DNA of 64,000 bases from positions 3,410,001 to 3,474,000 of the forward strand of contig NZ_CP036278.1 of assembly GCF_007748035.1 (NCBI RefSeq), read 5' to 3'. The notes beneath the pieces are model-generated. The model ran no database searches and was not told the DNA's origin. It saw only the letters and a program-made list of their open reading frames with translations. The stretch's first letter is position 1. The number at the start of each line of letters is the position of its first letter. The stretch is from Aeoliella mucimassa. Its GTDB lineage: Bacteria; Planctomycetota; Planctomycetia; Pirellulales; Lacipirellulaceae. Of this stretch, positions 8,582-18,003 are shown piece after piece. Both the position numbers and the translations under genes were made by a program.

Positions 8582-9613
8582 ATGCGACCGACTCCCTTCG
8601 CATTACTAACCCTTGCTATCTTCGCGATATCTTCCTTTTGCCAGGCGGCTAATTTCGTCGTGGTGACATCGGAATCCGCTCGCGACCAACCGTTGGTCGA
8701 CTACCTGCAAAACTACTTGGGACACTCTGTAACCGTCGGCGCCTACGCGGAACTCGATGTTACTCAGAGCGACGTCGATGCACTGAATGCTGCCGATATG
8801 GTGATCATCACGCGTAACACCAACAGTGGAAATTACGCAACGAATGCTACTGAAGTGGCTGCATGGGATAGTCTTACTGTTCCAGTACTACTTGGCAATT
8901 CCTATATCTCTCGAACAAGCCGCTGGATGTGGGTTGACACCGATGCGATCCAGGTCGACTACAATGGAGACATTTCAGACCCTATCGGCACGACAGAAAC
9001 CCATCCTCTGTTCTCTAATCTCGACGTGGATATGGGGGACTTGATTTCTAGCCCCCCGATCTCGGGAATCGCAAAATACGACTGGACTTCGAGCGCCGAT
9101 ATCCCTGATGGCACGACATTGCTTGGATCAGGAGAAATCATTGGGGTGCGAAACAACCCAACGACTCCTAATATCATCATCGCAAGCTACGAAGCAGGTA
9201 GTGTAACTGGTAGCGGTAACACCCTCGGAGGCAATCGCTACTTCTATGCTCTTCCTGAAGACTTGGTGAATTTCCGGAATAGTGGTCTGCCTATCCTCAA
9301 CAACATCCTGAGCCAAGAGTTCCCGGTGCTCAATGGCGATGTGAATCTTGATGGCCAGGTCACCCTCGATGACTTTAATTTGATTCGCGACAACTTCGGC
9401 AATGCCGCTACGATGCGTAGCGTTGGAGACTTGAATGCCGATGGCACCGTAAACTTTGCTGACTTCAATCAATGGAAAAATGCGGCCGGTCCGGCACTCG
9501 CAGCGCAAGCCTCATGGTCTGCTGTACCAGAGCCAGGTGCGATGTCGCTGTTCCTCTTGGGCATGATCGGCATGGTGGCTCGTCGCTGGGGAAGTGTCAA
9601 GCATAAGGGGTGA
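8582..9613 (+). CDS. PEP-CTERM secreted protein with Rossmann-like N-domain and dockerin-like repeats
   Basis: 343 residues. A signal peptide (about 1-22) precedes a roughly 230-residue domain beginning NFVVVTSESARDQPLVDYL, with DMVIITRNTNSGNYATNATE, reminiscent of ThuA/amidotransferase-like flavodoxin folds. Next are two dockerin-type calcium loops (NGDVNLDGQVTLDDFNLIRD and GDLNADGTVNFADFNQWK). The end is a PEP-CTERM signal: VPEPG, a hydrophobic helix and a basic tail. It should be exported, sorted by an exosortase and cleaved or anchored at the envelope; no exosortase gene is in the window. It is a paralogue of 11670-12509. Confidence 0.85.
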   Translation: MRPTPFALLTLAIFAISSFCQAANFVVVTSESARDQPLVDYLQNYLGHSVTVGAYAELDVTQSDVDALNAADMVIITRNTNSGNYATNATEVAAWDSLTVPVLLGNSYISRTSRWMWVDTDAIQVDYNGDISDPIGTTETHPLFSNLDVDMGDLISSPPISGIAKYDWTSSADIPDGTTLLGSGEIIGVRNNPTTPNIIIASYEAGSVTGSGNTLGGNRYFYALPEDLVNFRNSGLPILNNILSQEFPVLNGDVNLDGQVTLDDFNLIRDNFGNAATMRSVGDLNADGTVNFADFNQWKNAAGPALAAQASWSAVPEPGAMSLFLLGMIGMVARRWGSVKHKG

Positions 9614-9683
9614 ACCAACCATTCCCCTATTGTTGATCTGCTTACTGTTCCCTCTGCCTCCTTCGACTACAGCCCAAAAGACC

Positions 9684-11564
9684 ATGTTAACAACCATTCC
9701 AATCCGCCCGAGAGCGTTAGTTCTCGGGGCACTATTGTTGGCCTTACAACAAGTTTCCAGCTTCGCCCAGACTCCCATCTACTGGATCGGGCCAGACAAC
9801 GGCTCCTATAATCAGGACAGCAACTGGGATCTCGGTGTGCCAGGATTTTTGCCTGGCGATATCGCCGTGATCGGTAGCGAAACCCAGCTCACGGGAATTG
9901 CCACCCTTAACTCCACCCCCTACTCGCCCGGAGGTCTGATTCTTGGCGATGTTGCCGATAGCGCGGGCACGCTCAACATGCAGGGCGGTAGCCTTGACGT
10001 ACAAGCTCAATCAGGCACAACCGGCCGTATCGATGTCGGTCTTGCCGGTTCCGGCACTCTGAATGTTTCAGGCGGAACTCTTACTAGTGTCGAGCTCATC
10101 GGGCACATCGGAAGCACGGTAAATCTCTCGGGTGGTAACATTACCGCCACGAGAATCGCCCATCTGAATGGCACTACCACACTCACCAGTACTGCTGTCA
10201 CCATCAGTGCGGGAACGCTCGTGCTCGGCCAGTATAGTAACTACTCTCCTAGCGTGACTGCTTCGGGCGTGCCATTGATGCAGGTCACCGGTGGAGCCGC
10301 CTTGGGTGGGCAGATTACCATGAACTTCAACGCAGGGCAGTCGGCCTCGGTCGGCGATACCTGGGATCTGTTTGAAGCCGACTTTATTGAGTCGAACATC
10401 AATACTATCCAAGCGACCGGTATCGATGAATTGCCAGCCTGGCAGACGTTCCGTCTGAAAACGGTCGATACCGGCAGCGGCCGCCAGCGAGGTCAAGTAG
10501 AACTTGCCGAAACACTACGTTTGCGCGTCAATCCTGAGAATGGCGAACTTTCGATCATCTCAGGAACGGCAGGTGGTGTGTCGATCAACGGCTACCAAAT
10601 AACGTCCAATGCTGAATGGCTGGATCCCAGTGCTGGTGCTTGGACTCCTTTGCCGACCGCAAGTGGCTGGAATCAAGCAAATGTCTCGTCCTCTCAGTTA
10701 GCGCAGCTAAAATCCTCCGCTGGTGGGCTGACGGTATCGCAGAGTGCAGAGGTGTCGCTTGGCACTCCTTATCAAGGCGAGATCAATAGCTTGCCGTTTG
10801 GCACCCGCCCGGGCAACGATCTGACCTTTACCTACAACACCACCGATGGTGAGACGCTTCAGGGAATCGTAGAACTCGAAAGCGACTTCTACAACAACCT
10901 CGTGCTGACAATCGATCCCGATGATGGCATGGCCGAACTGCGAAACGATTCTCGCTACACAGTACCTTTCGATTCGTATCAGCTCACCTCAGTGGCCGGC
11001 GCCCTGAATGCTGCTGGTTGGGACGAGCTCGGCAGTGCCTGGCAAGTCGCCAACCAAACACTGGTAGACGCCGGCACACAACTGGCCGAAGTAAATCCCG
11101 ACAGCAGGCGAGTGCTCGGTCCAGGGCAGCGACTCTTGCTCGGAACGATCTTCCCGGATGTTGCAACTATCGATCCTACAGCCGACCTAGCCTTATTGGT
11201 CGCTAACTCGGATCGAGATGCGGCTATTCGGGTCGCCAATGCAGTGATTCGTGTTGGCGACGTGGAGCCCTTGATCGACCAACCTGGCGACTTCAACGGC
11301 GATGGCATCGTCAACCTCGGCGATTATACCTTATGGCGAGATAACCTAGGCACCGCTAACGAGGATGTCATCAACAATGCTGGCAACGGCAATAATGTTG
11401 TCGACGCTGGCGACTACGAAATATGGAAAAGCAACTTTGGTGCCACTGCCGGCGCTGTGCAGGGAGTCATTGGTAACAGCGTTGTGCCTGAACCCCAAGC
11501 CATGGCTCTGCTGGCTCTGGCATCGCTAGCTCTCACGGTGATCGGTCGCACAAAGCGCGGCTAA
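9684..11564 (+). CDS. PEP-CTERM protein with autotransporter-like passenger repeats and dockerin
   Basis: About 626 residues from ATG 9684, which is preferred because a typical signal peptide follows (RALVLGALLLALQQVSSFAQ); the frame is open from 9594, overlapping the previous gene. The first third shows beta-helical repeats of the autotransporter-associated kind (LGDVADSAGTLNMQGGSLDV, GTLNVSGGTLTS). The middle part has no family I recognise. The C-terminus carries a dockerin-like pair (PGDFNGDGIVNLGDYTLWRD, then a second half, NGNNVVDAGDYEIWK, lacking the Asp-rich calcium loop) and a PEP-CTERM tail VPEPQ with a helix and RTKRG. It is an exported extracellular or envelope protein of cassette 1. 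Confidence 0.82.
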   Translation: MLTTIPIRPRALVLGALLLALQQVSSFAQTPIYWIGPDNGSYNQDSNWDLGVPGFLPGDIAVIGSETQLTGIATLNSTPYSPGGLILGDVADSAGTLNMQGGSLDVQAQSGTTGRIDVGLAGSGTLNVSGGTLTSVELIGHIGSTVNLSGGNITATRIAHLNGTTTLTSTAVTISAGTLVLGQYSNYSPSVTASGVPLMQVTGGAALGGQITMNFNAGQSASVGDTWDLFEADFIESNINTIQATGIDELPAWQTFRLKTVDTGSGRQRGQVELAETLRLRVNPENGELSIISGTAGGVSINGYQITSNAEWLDPSAGAWTPLPTASGWNQANVSSSQLAQLKSSAGGLTVSQSAEVSLGTPYQGEINSLPFGTRPGNDLTFTYNTTDGETLQGIVELESDFYNNLVLTIDPDDGMAELRNDSRYTVPFDSYQLTSVAGALNAAGWDELGSAWQVANQTLVDAGTQLAEVNPDSRRVLGPGQRLLLGTIFPDVATIDPTADLALLVANSDRDAAIRVANAVIRVGDVEPLIDQPGDFNGDGIVNLGDYTLWRDNLGTANEDVINNAGNGNNVVDAGDYEIWKSNFGATAGAVQGVIGNSVVPEPQAMALLALASLALTVIGRTKRG

Positions 11565-11669
11565 AGGCACTGCGAACGTTTGCGTAGGAAGCAAGAAACT
11601 GTCGGACAAGAAGTTGACTTGTATTCACTCTTTTCACTATGGTTCATCAGATCTGGGATGTAGCGACTA

Positions 11670-12509
11670 ATGAAAACCACCTTCTATCTGTTACTCGCCA
11701 TTGCGAGCCTGTCGATCGGCATCAGCCGGTCGACAGTTGCTGGCACGATCGTGCTGGCGACACAAGACGCCGCCAGAGACGGCGACCTCATTGCCCACCT
11801 GCAGAATACTCTGGGGCATACGGTAACAACTGCGGCTTACGATTCACTGGATACTATCGCATCCGACGTCGACGCACTTAACCAGGCCGACCTGGTAATC
11901 GTAAGTCGCAATACTAACAGTGGGAACTATGCGAGCAACCCTGAAGAAGTGGCTGCCTGGGATTCCGTGCAAGTTCCGGTGATTTTGGGGAACGGCTGGA
12001 TCACTCGAAACAGTCGTTGGAGCTATGTGGACACCGGCAACATGCAAGAGGACTATGCCTTTGATATTTCCGCTCCTCCCGGCACCACGGAGGTTCACCC
12101 CTACTTTGCGGGAGTTCCCACACACGACGATCACCTGGACGGTGGACCAGGATCGCCACCGATTTCGGGTTTGAGCAAGTACAATCCCTCGGCCGACTCC
12201 GATCTGCCTGATGGAGGATCCGTGATGGGCGATGGAATCGCGATTGGCGTGCGGAACAACGTTGATTTCCAGAACGTTTTCATCGCCTCCTGGCAAGCTG
12301 GTCAAATGACCGGAAGCGGAAACGTGCTCGGCGGCGATCGTGTCTACTTCGCAATGCCACAAGACTTCTCCGCCTACCGCACCTCAGGCGTGGCCATCTT
12401 GGACAACATCGTTGGTTCGTTCGTGGCCCCTGTGCCAGAGCCAGGCAGCATTGTTCTATTATCTCTAGGGTGCTGCGCCCTGTGGGCAGCACGGGCGCGG
12501 CGTCCCTAG
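11670..12509 (+). CDS. PEP-CTERM secreted protein, paralogue lacking the dockerin
   Basis: 279 residues with an N-terminal signal peptide ending near TVAG. The domain matches the protein at 8582 along its length (VILGNGWITRNSRWSYVDTG, DLVIVSRNTNSGNYASNPEE, GSGNVLGGDRVYFAMPQDF). The join to the tail is direct: after AILDNIVGSFVAPV comes VPEPGS, a hydrophobic helix and RARRP, with no dockerin repeats. The two paralogues flank the autotransporter-like gene, so tandem duplication followed by gain or loss of the dockerin is likely. Last gene of cassette 1, followed by a strong terminator hairpin at 12626-12663. Confidence 0.83.
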   Translation: MKTTFYLLLAIASLSIGISRSTVAGTIVLATQDAARDGDLIAHLQNTLGHTVTTAAYDSLDTIASDVDALNQADLVIVSRNTNSGNYASNPEEVAAWDSVQVPVILGNGWITRNSRWSYVDTGNMQEDYAFDISAPPGTTEVHPYFAGVPTHDDHLDGGPGSPPISGLSKYNPSADSDLPDGGSVMGDGIAIGVRNNVDFQNVFIASWQAGQMTGSGNVLGGDRVYFAMPQDFSAYRTSGVAILDNIVGSFVAPVPEPGSIVLLSLGCCALWAARARRP

Positions 12510-12625
12510 GGTTCCTTGCACCCACCGCGTGTTGCACACAACGAGGGGGGCAAGGCCAGTAACTCGTCGAACACTTGCTGTCACTATCGACATACCACTC
12601 GACTTACTCACAACCTGTAAAATGG

Positions 12626-12663
12626 CAAAGACTCGAGGTCGGCTGAGCCGCTTCGAGTCTTTG
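12626..12663 (+). terminator. Terminator hairpin after cassette 1
   Basis: A perfect 11-bp stem (CAAAGACTCGA at 12626-12636 and TCGAGTCTTTG at 12653-12663) with a 16-nt loop that can pair further, followed by TCTTTTG. It lies between convergent genes and could serve both. Confidence 0.75.
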
Positions 12664-12907
12664 TCTTTTGATGACCGAATCGCAAGGTTGGTCAGAACCA
12701 AGCCATCAGGCCCTGCGAATCACGAGCGTTCTAGTTACCATTCTGTGAGAACCACGACTCTCCACGGTGCGCTATCGGGGCTTGCGTCTGCCGCTTTTTT
12801 CGCTGGCGGAGAGATGACGCATAGTCGGAGATATCACCGCATTGCTACGTCTAGCAAAGCAGGAATGCTTTGAGCTCGGCAAACAGATTATCGGTTCTGA
12901 TGGTCTC

Positions 12908-14065
12908 CTACTCGGCGTCGCTTGCCCCAAGGTCAAGCGTAAACAGTTGCTCGTCCTCGCCAATCGTCACCTGCTGAGTCAGTTCGCGGCCATCATGCTG
13001 CACGGTGGCCGTGAACTCTTCTCCCTTTGCGAGCACCGCAGTGAGGTGATCGTTGCCATCGAATCGTTCGTCGCGCGTTGTGCCTTCGAAACAGACTTTT
13101 CCTTCCGCATCACGCAGTTGGATCTTGCAGGCGACACGGTCACCGCTTGTCCCTTTGACTTGAAACCGTGCGTAGGCGTGGCCATCCGGCAATTCAGATT
13201 TACCAGCGGTGTAACGGTCGGTGACATTTAAGGCGTGAACGTAGTCAATACGGCGGTTCCATATGCAAGGAAAGTTCAGCGGAGTTCGCTTGAAGCTCGT
13301 CGCGTAGATGGCATACCTCGGAGTGTCCCGTACCGCACGACCGGCTCGATCAACGAACCAACCTTTATCAAGCTCCATCTCCGCAGGTTCGGCGGCCCCG
13401 GTAAAATGCCACCCGTCGTCCCACACTTCTACCCACGAGTGGTTACCGCTACCGTCGCTCCACAAGGGCGTTCCCACAAAACGAGCTGGTACTCCTACCG
13501 CTCGACAGGCGTCGATTAGCAGCACACTTAATCCGGTGCAGGAGGCTAGGCCCGATTCCATCGTTTCCAGCGGGCTCTGGTCGGCCTTCGCTCGCTTCGT
13601 GGAATACCGAACGTTAAACATCTTAAAGATCTCGTTGTTGAGAATGGCCGCCGCCTCGCCGGGCGATTTTGCGTCTTTCACCAGAGGCCGAAGCTTCTCG
13701 TAGAAATCCGCCCGCCAACGATCGCGGCGTTCGTTGATGCTGGCGTAAGGCAAGATGTTATTCAGAAACAACGCTTCGTCGACTTGCGAATGCCAAGGGG
13801 CCTCGCGCCAAGCGCGATAGGCTAGCGAGACGTTCTCCAACAGGAACTCTGAAGATAACGCCTGCAAGTCGCGTTCGGGCATGTTGGCAATCAAAAACTC
13901 CATACCACGCCGTTGGTCCTCGGGTACTTCGCTGAGGGCCTTCTTCAGCTGCCCAACATTCTCGCCTGCCAGGGCAAGCTGCTCTTCAATCGGTTCGGCG
14001 AACCCGATTCTTACAGACAGCAGCAAGTTCAAGACGCAAATGAAGCAAATGGCGGAATATCGCAT
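12908..14065 (-). CDS. Secreted transglutaminase-like (papain-fold) protein
   Basis: 385 residues with a signal peptide of about 23 residues (ICFICVLNLLLSVRIGFAE). The transglutaminase core lies roughly at 140-235. The nucleophile Cys is in GLASCTGLSVLLIDACRAVG, the His in GNHSWVEVWDDGWHF, and an acidic residue follows in the AAEPAEMELDKGWFVD segment. A C-terminal domain of about 100 residues (DGHAYARFQVKGTSGDRV onward) looks like a beta-sandwich. Transglutaminase-like proteins of this sort usually act as proteases or amidases; the true reaction is unknown. It is transcribed alone, convergent with cassette 1 and divergent from the ECF42 sigma gene. Confidence 0.85.
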   Translation of the reverse strand: MRYSAICFICVLNLLLSVRIGFAEPIEEQLALAGENVGQLKKALSEVPEDQRRGMEFLIANMPERDLQALSSEFLLENVSLAYRAWREAPWHSQVDEALFLNNILPYASINERRDRWRADFYEKLRPLVKDAKSPGEAAAILNNEIFKMFNVRYSTKRAKADQSPLETMESGLASCTGLSVLLIDACRAVGVPARFVGTPLWSDGSGNHSWVEVWDDGWHFTGAAEPAEMELDKGWFVDRAGRAVRDTPRYAIYATSFKRTPLNFPCIWNRRIDYVHALNVTDRYTAGKSELPDGHAYARFQVKGTSGDRVACKIQLRDAEGKVCFEGTTRDERFDGNDHLTAVLAKGEEFTATVQHDGRELTQQVTIGEDEQLFTLDLGASDAE

Positions 14066-14687
14066 CAGGTAAACTCACAGCTACTGGTGAAATGGCGTAT
14101 GTAAATATCGGAGGAACAAGCACGGCATAAGACTTCGTGCTTACTCCCGACAACGATTGGCCGCTATACACAGACTCTTCAACGCAACGTTTCCGCTGGC
14201 AAGGGAAAACAGGGTGAGCGGCCGACGCCTGTAAATATATCCTAAACAATAGTGATTGTTGAGCACCGCCCCTCTCCTCCAAGCCCCTTTCGGCAACTCG
14301 GCGGTACTTGCTTTGACAATTACTATAGCAGGATCTGGACCGCGTAGGCGTCCCCAAAACAGGCAGAATACAAGCCGGATTTGGCGTCCTAAAACGGCTT
14401 CCCCATCCTGCAGTTCACTACTCCGTCCAATACCGCAGTTCCCCGCAGGGTCGAGTTTGTTTCTCTGGGCTCGGCACCTGGGATATCTCGGGCGTCATCT
14501 GGTGACGTATTCCGTGTATTACGATGTACTGAGGATTACAGCGTGCCGCTTCGCTAAATACGAGTGGATGGTAGTTTCAGATCGTTCAGTCTTCAGCGCA
14601 TTATGAAGGGGTAATCACCGAACTGCTTGCACCGAGCAGGAATCGACATAATTGCTCTTATTCTCACGGAATGCGACAATCTTTCCC
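14066..14687. other. Divergent intergenic region upstream of ECF42 gene
   Basis: About 620 nt without a supportable gene. It must hold the promoters of the transglutaminase-like gene and the ECF42 gene. No TGTCGA element of the type found at 15990 was seen immediately before the sigma gene, so autoregulation through that motif is not supported here. Confidence 0.4.
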
Positions 14688-15950
14688 ATGTCCATCCATC
14701 GACAGCCACACCTGAAAGAACAGATCCAAGAGATCTATACCGCAGAATCGCGGCGAGTCTTTGCGTCGTTGGTGCGACTACTTCGTGACTTCGATCTTGC
14801 TGAAGAAGCGATGCACGAAGCATTTGCCACCGCGATGCAACAATGGGAACTGGAGGGGGTGCCAGAGAACCCGCGGGCGTGGCTCATCTCCACGGGGCGT
14901 TTCCAAGCGATTGATGCCGTTCGCCGGCGTTCGCGGTTCCATGAACTGGCTCCCCACGTTGCTGCTCGATTGGAACAAGTCGCAGAGGCTAATGCCGCGA
15001 TCAACGATCAGGAGATTGAAGATGATCGCCTACGCCTTATCTTTACATGCTGCCACCCTGCTATCGACCCGAAAGTTCAGATCCCGTTGACCCTACGTGA
15101 AGTTTGCGGGATGAACACCGAGGAGATCGCCAGGGCGTTTCTCACCAGTTCGTCGGCCATGGCGCAACGTATCGTACGTGGCAAAGCGAAGATTCGTGAT
15201 GCGGGGATACCATTTGTTGTACCTTCCATCACCGATCTTCCCGAACGCCTCGACTCAGTTCTCAGCGTTATCTACCTTGTCTTTAACGAAGGATATTCCG
15301 CCACCTCAGGTCAGTCGCTGACTCGCACCGACCTGTCCAGCGAAGCCATCCGACTAGGCCGCCTGATGTTGGAGCTACTTCCCGACCCGGAAGTGTTGGG
15401 AATATTGGCTTTGATGCTCTTGCATGAATCGCGTCGCACAGCACGCATATCGACGAACGGAGACATCATTCTACTGGAGGATCAAGACCGCACGCTTTGG
15501 AGCCAACCGTTTATTGATGAAGGAAAGCAACTCATCGATCGCTCGCTTGCTTCACGTCGATTTGGAGTATACACGATACAAGCCGCCATCTCGGCAGTTC
15601 ACGCCGATGCACCCTCAGCGGCCGACACGGATTGGTCCCAAATCATCTCTCTGTACGATATTCTCTTGCGAGCCAACCCTTCACCGATCGTGCAGCTGAA
15701 CAGGGCTGTGGCTATTGCTATGCGAGACGGGCCCGAAGCAGGGCTAGCGATCGTCAATGGAATTATCGATCGCGGCGATCTCAAGCACTACCATCTCTTG
15801 CATTCGACATGTGGAGAATTGCTTTGTCGGGCCGGGCGCGAGAGCGAAGCGGTGGACTTCTTTCGTCGCGCCCTGGAACTAGCCCAGCAGGAGCCTGAAC
15901 GACGATTCTTGGAAACGAAACTACGACGCATGGCGTCTGATACGCTCTAG
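14688..15950 (+). CDS. ECF42-type RNA polymerase sigma factor with C-terminal DUF6596/TPR extension
   Basis: About 420 residues from ATG 14688 (MSIHRQPHL). The sigma-2 part includes FASLVRLLRDFDLAEEAMHE and NPRAWLISTGRFQAIDAVRR. Sigma-4 includes LTLREVCGMNTEEIARAFLT. The long C-terminal extension, about 200 residues, has the family signatures LFTCCHPAI-like (LIFTCCHPAIDP), YLVFNEGYSATSG, LMLLHESRR and a tetratricopeptide-like helical end. This size and layout define ECF42 sigma factors, which are genetically linked to DGPF/YciI proteins; exactly such a gene lies at 17156. The extension is thought to be needed for activity instead of an anti-sigma factor, and none is encoded here. Confidence 0.93.
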   Translation: MSIHRQPHLKEQIQEIYTAESRRVFASLVRLLRDFDLAEEAMHEAFATAMQQWELEGVPENPRAWLISTGRFQAIDAVRRRSRFHELAPHVAARLEQVAEANAAINDQEIEDDRLRLIFTCCHPAIDPKVQIPLTLREVCGMNTEEIARAFLTSSSAMAQRIVRGKAKIRDAGIPFVVPSITDLPERLDSVLSVIYLVFNEGYSATSGQSLTRTDLSSEAIRLGRLMLELLPDPEVLGILALMLLHESRRTARISTNGDIILLEDQDRTLWSQPFIDEGKQLIDRSLASRRFGVYTIQAAISAVHADAPSAADTDWSQIISLYDILLRANPSPIVQLNRAVAIAMRDGPEAGLAIVNGIIDRGDLKHYHLLHSTCGELLCRAGRESEAVDFFRRALELAQQEPERRFLETKLRRMASDTL

Positions 15951-15989
15951 ATAGTGTTCGGATAATTATCCAAACTTTTTTTGCCGAAC

Positions 15990-16016
15990 TGTCGATCTAT
16001 CACATCCCTATTCGAC
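15990..16016 (+). promoter_or_regulatory. Candidate ECF42-dependent promoter
   Basis: TGTCGA at 15990-15995 and CGAC at 16013-16016 with a 17-nt spacer, 57 nt before the GTG start of the AHSA1 gene. As I recall it, the published ECF42 consensus is TGTCGA at -35 and CGAC or CGTC at -10, which this matches. It would serve the AHSA1, DoxX, DGPF and DUF1579 genes as targets of the adjacent sigma factor. The match to the literature motif is from memory. Confidence 0.6.
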
Positions 16017-16072
16017 TAAGGGGAGAATACGCATTATTTCAAACGTCGATTCCCCATCTGGAGCATGCTGCC

Positions 16073-16522
16073 GTGGCCGATCCATCCAACGCTGTCCGTC
16101 TTCACCGCGTACTCCGAGCACCCGCCGAACGTGTTTACAAGGCGTTTCTCGACCCAGACGCGTTGTGCCGATGGCTACCGCCACATGGCTTTTTGGGAAG
16201 AATCGATCGGATCGACCCCCGAGAAGGTGGTAGCTACCATATGACCTTTACCAACTTCGGAACAGGGCACAGCCACTCGTTCGAAAGCAAGTTTATTGAA
16301 CTAGTTCCCGATCAGTTCATTAGAATCTCGGACACATTCGATGCTCCCGGATGGAGTGCCAATACTACCAAGACCATCAGCTTACAAACAGTAAGCTGTG
16401 GTACCGCCATAGAAATCTATCACGAAGGCCTGCCAGAAGTCATTCCTGCAGAAATGTGCTACCTCGGCTGGCAAGAATCGCTGCTGCAACTTGCCTCGCT
16501 GGTCGAAGCAAACATACCCTAA
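16073..16522 (+). CDS. SRPBCC/AHSA1 family protein
   Basis: 149 residues from a GTG start preceded by GGAG. The helix-grip fold of activator-of-Hsp90 homologues is indicated by VLRAPAERVYKAFLDPDAL, WLPPHGFLGRIDRIDPREGG, YHMTFTNFGTGHSHSFESKF and the final GWQESLLQLASLVEA. These proteins bind small hydrophobic ligands or act as uncharacterised stress proteins. It is the first gene after the candidate ECF42 promoter, and the AHSA1/DGPF association is common in ECF42 loci. Its function in this organism is unknown. Confidence 0.9.
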   Translation: MADPSNAVRLHRVLRAPAERVYKAFLDPDALCRWLPPHGFLGRIDRIDPREGGSYHMTFTNFGTGHSHSFESKFIELVPDQFIRISDTFDAPGWSANTTKTISLQTVSCGTAIEIYHEGLPEVIPAEMCYLGWQESLLQLASLVEANIP

Positions 16523-16587
16523 GCCTGCCCTCTAGGGACTCACGCTGAGCTGGGCCCAGGCATATTTTACAAACAAACGGAGTAAAG

Positions 16588-16989
16588 ATGAAAGAATCGA
16601 AAAAGCTCAAGACAACGGGCTGGGTCCTTAGCGGACTGCTGGCCGCTTTTCTTGTTATGGCAAGCGCGATGGGCAAGTTCACTGACTGGGAAGGGAAAGC
16701 AGAGATGTTCTCCAAGATGGGCTGGTCCGAAGATGTGATGTTCACCATCGGCATTGTCGAAGTTGCCATCGCGATTCTATATCTCATCCCACGCACAGCG
16801 TTTGTGGGGGCCATTATGCTGGCGGCCTATTTGGGAGGAGCAACAGCGACTCATGTTCGGGTTGGAGAACCATTCTTCGTGCCGGTCGTGATTGGAGTCA
16901 TCGCGTGGATTGCACTCGGCTTGAGACAACCAGAAATATTCAGGCTTGCACTGGGGCAAGACATATCAAAGGCATCACTCGAGACCTGA
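16588..16989 (+). CDS. DoxX-like integral membrane protein
   Basis: 133 residues with four predicted membrane helices: TTGWVLSGLLAAFLVMASA (about 9-27), FTIGIVEVAIAILYLIP, AFVGAIMLAAYLGGATATHV and FFVPVVIGVIAWIALGL. The spacing and the AAYLGGATATHVRVGEP segment are typical of the DoxX-like family. It sits between the AHSA1 and DGPF genes, 65 nt after the former. DoxX-like proteins are often linked to redox or thiol stress; that role is only suggested by family and context. Confidence 0.87.
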   Translation: MKESKKLKTTGWVLSGLLAAFLVMASAMGKFTDWEGKAEMFSKMGWSEDVMFTIGIVEVAIAILYLIPRTAFVGAIMLAAYLGGATATHVRVGEPFFVPVVIGVIAWIALGLRQPEIFRLALGQDISKASLET

Positions 16990-17155
16990 TATATATTCTT
17001 AACGCAATCCCCCAAGACACGAGTTGACAGCGATTCATAGATTAGGGCTAAACGTTTGCTGGGAGGCATTTGTCTCCTAGACTTCCACACTGGATTAGAA
17101 ACACCCCCCTCTAGATAGCACAGAGATTCTCTGAGATATGAGTAGGAGAGACGGG

Positions 17156-17950
17156 ATGAGATACATGCTATTAATCTACGGAGCCGAGAATTGTTGGACA
17201 GAAGAGGAGAGAACGGAATGCATCCACCAATCAATGGCAATCAGCGAAGAATTGGCAGCGAAAGGAGAATGGATCGACTCGTCCCCCTTGCATTCGGTAA
17301 CAACAGCAACATGCGTGCGCGTTCGTAACGGTGTGCGTCAGATTACCGACGGTCCGTACGCAGAAACAACCGAACAATTTGGTGGCTATTATATCATCGA
17401 AGTCGATACGTTGGCCGATGCGATTGAAATCGCCTGCCGACTGCCGCCAGTTACCAAAGGAACGATTGAGATTCGGCCCTTGCTGGCGCTACCCGATGCG
17501 TTATCGCTGCCCACTGGAAATAGCAGTCAACTGGCAAGCGATAGCCAATCATCCCGCGACTACATCCTGCTGATGTATGCAGAAGAGGGAGCTTGGCCTT
17601 CCGAAGAGCACGCTCCCGCGTTGGCTGAGTCCGTTGATGTTTGTCATCAACTGCATGAGCATGGTCAATTCGTATCAGCAGCACCGCTGCAACCGCCAGA
17701 TACTGCAGTTTGCGTACGAATTCGCAACCAGCAACGTGAGGTAATCGATGGCCCCTTTCCCGAGACGAAAGAACAACTTGGAGGCTACTTCCTGATCCGT
17801 GTCGCTAACTTGGACGAGGCGATAGCGATTGCTGCCCGCATTCCCGGCACACGAAGAGGAACTGCCGAGATCCGCCCCTTGTTTCCATTGGCCGACATTT
17901 CCAAGAACGTCAGTACCGCGATACCCTCCATCGATCTTCCTCCGGACTAG
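17156..17950 (+). CDS. Double DGPF/YciI domain protein
   Basis: 264 residues from ATG 17156 (MRYMLLIYGAEN). Two tandem YCII-related domains are clear. Domain 1 has YMLLIYGAE, then DGPYAETTEQFGGYYIIEV and GTIEIRPLLALP; domain 2 has YILLMYAEEG, then DGPFPETKEQLGGYFLIRV and GTAEIRPLFPLA. Single-domain members are near 120 residues, so this is a duplication-fusion. DGPF proteins are the standard partners of ECF42 sigma factors. They form ferredoxin-like dimers, and a fused pair could fold as an internal pseudo-dimer. The substrate is unknown. Confidence 0.93.
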   Translation: MRYMLLIYGAENCWTEEERTECIHQSMAISEELAAKGEWIDSSPLHSVTTATCVRVRNGVRQITDGPYAETTEQFGGYYIIEVDTLADAIEIACRLPPVTKGTIEIRPLLALPDALSLPTGNSSQLASDSQSSRDYILLMYAEEGAWPSEEHAPALAESVDVCHQLHEHGQFVSAAPLQPPDTAVCVRIRNQQREVIDGPFPETKEQLGGYFLIRVANLDEAIAIAARIPGTRRGTAEIRPLFPLADISKNVSTAIPSIDLPPD

Positions 17951-18003
17951 TCGACTATCCTTGAACTATTGTGTATTCCGTACTTAATAAAAGGACCAAA
18001 CAG

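Noticed and set aside
17024-17052. Housekeeping promoter TTGACA-N17-GCTAAA before the DGPF gene
   Set aside because: The -10 element is a poor match and the position is inside a plausible single transcript from the promoter at 15990.
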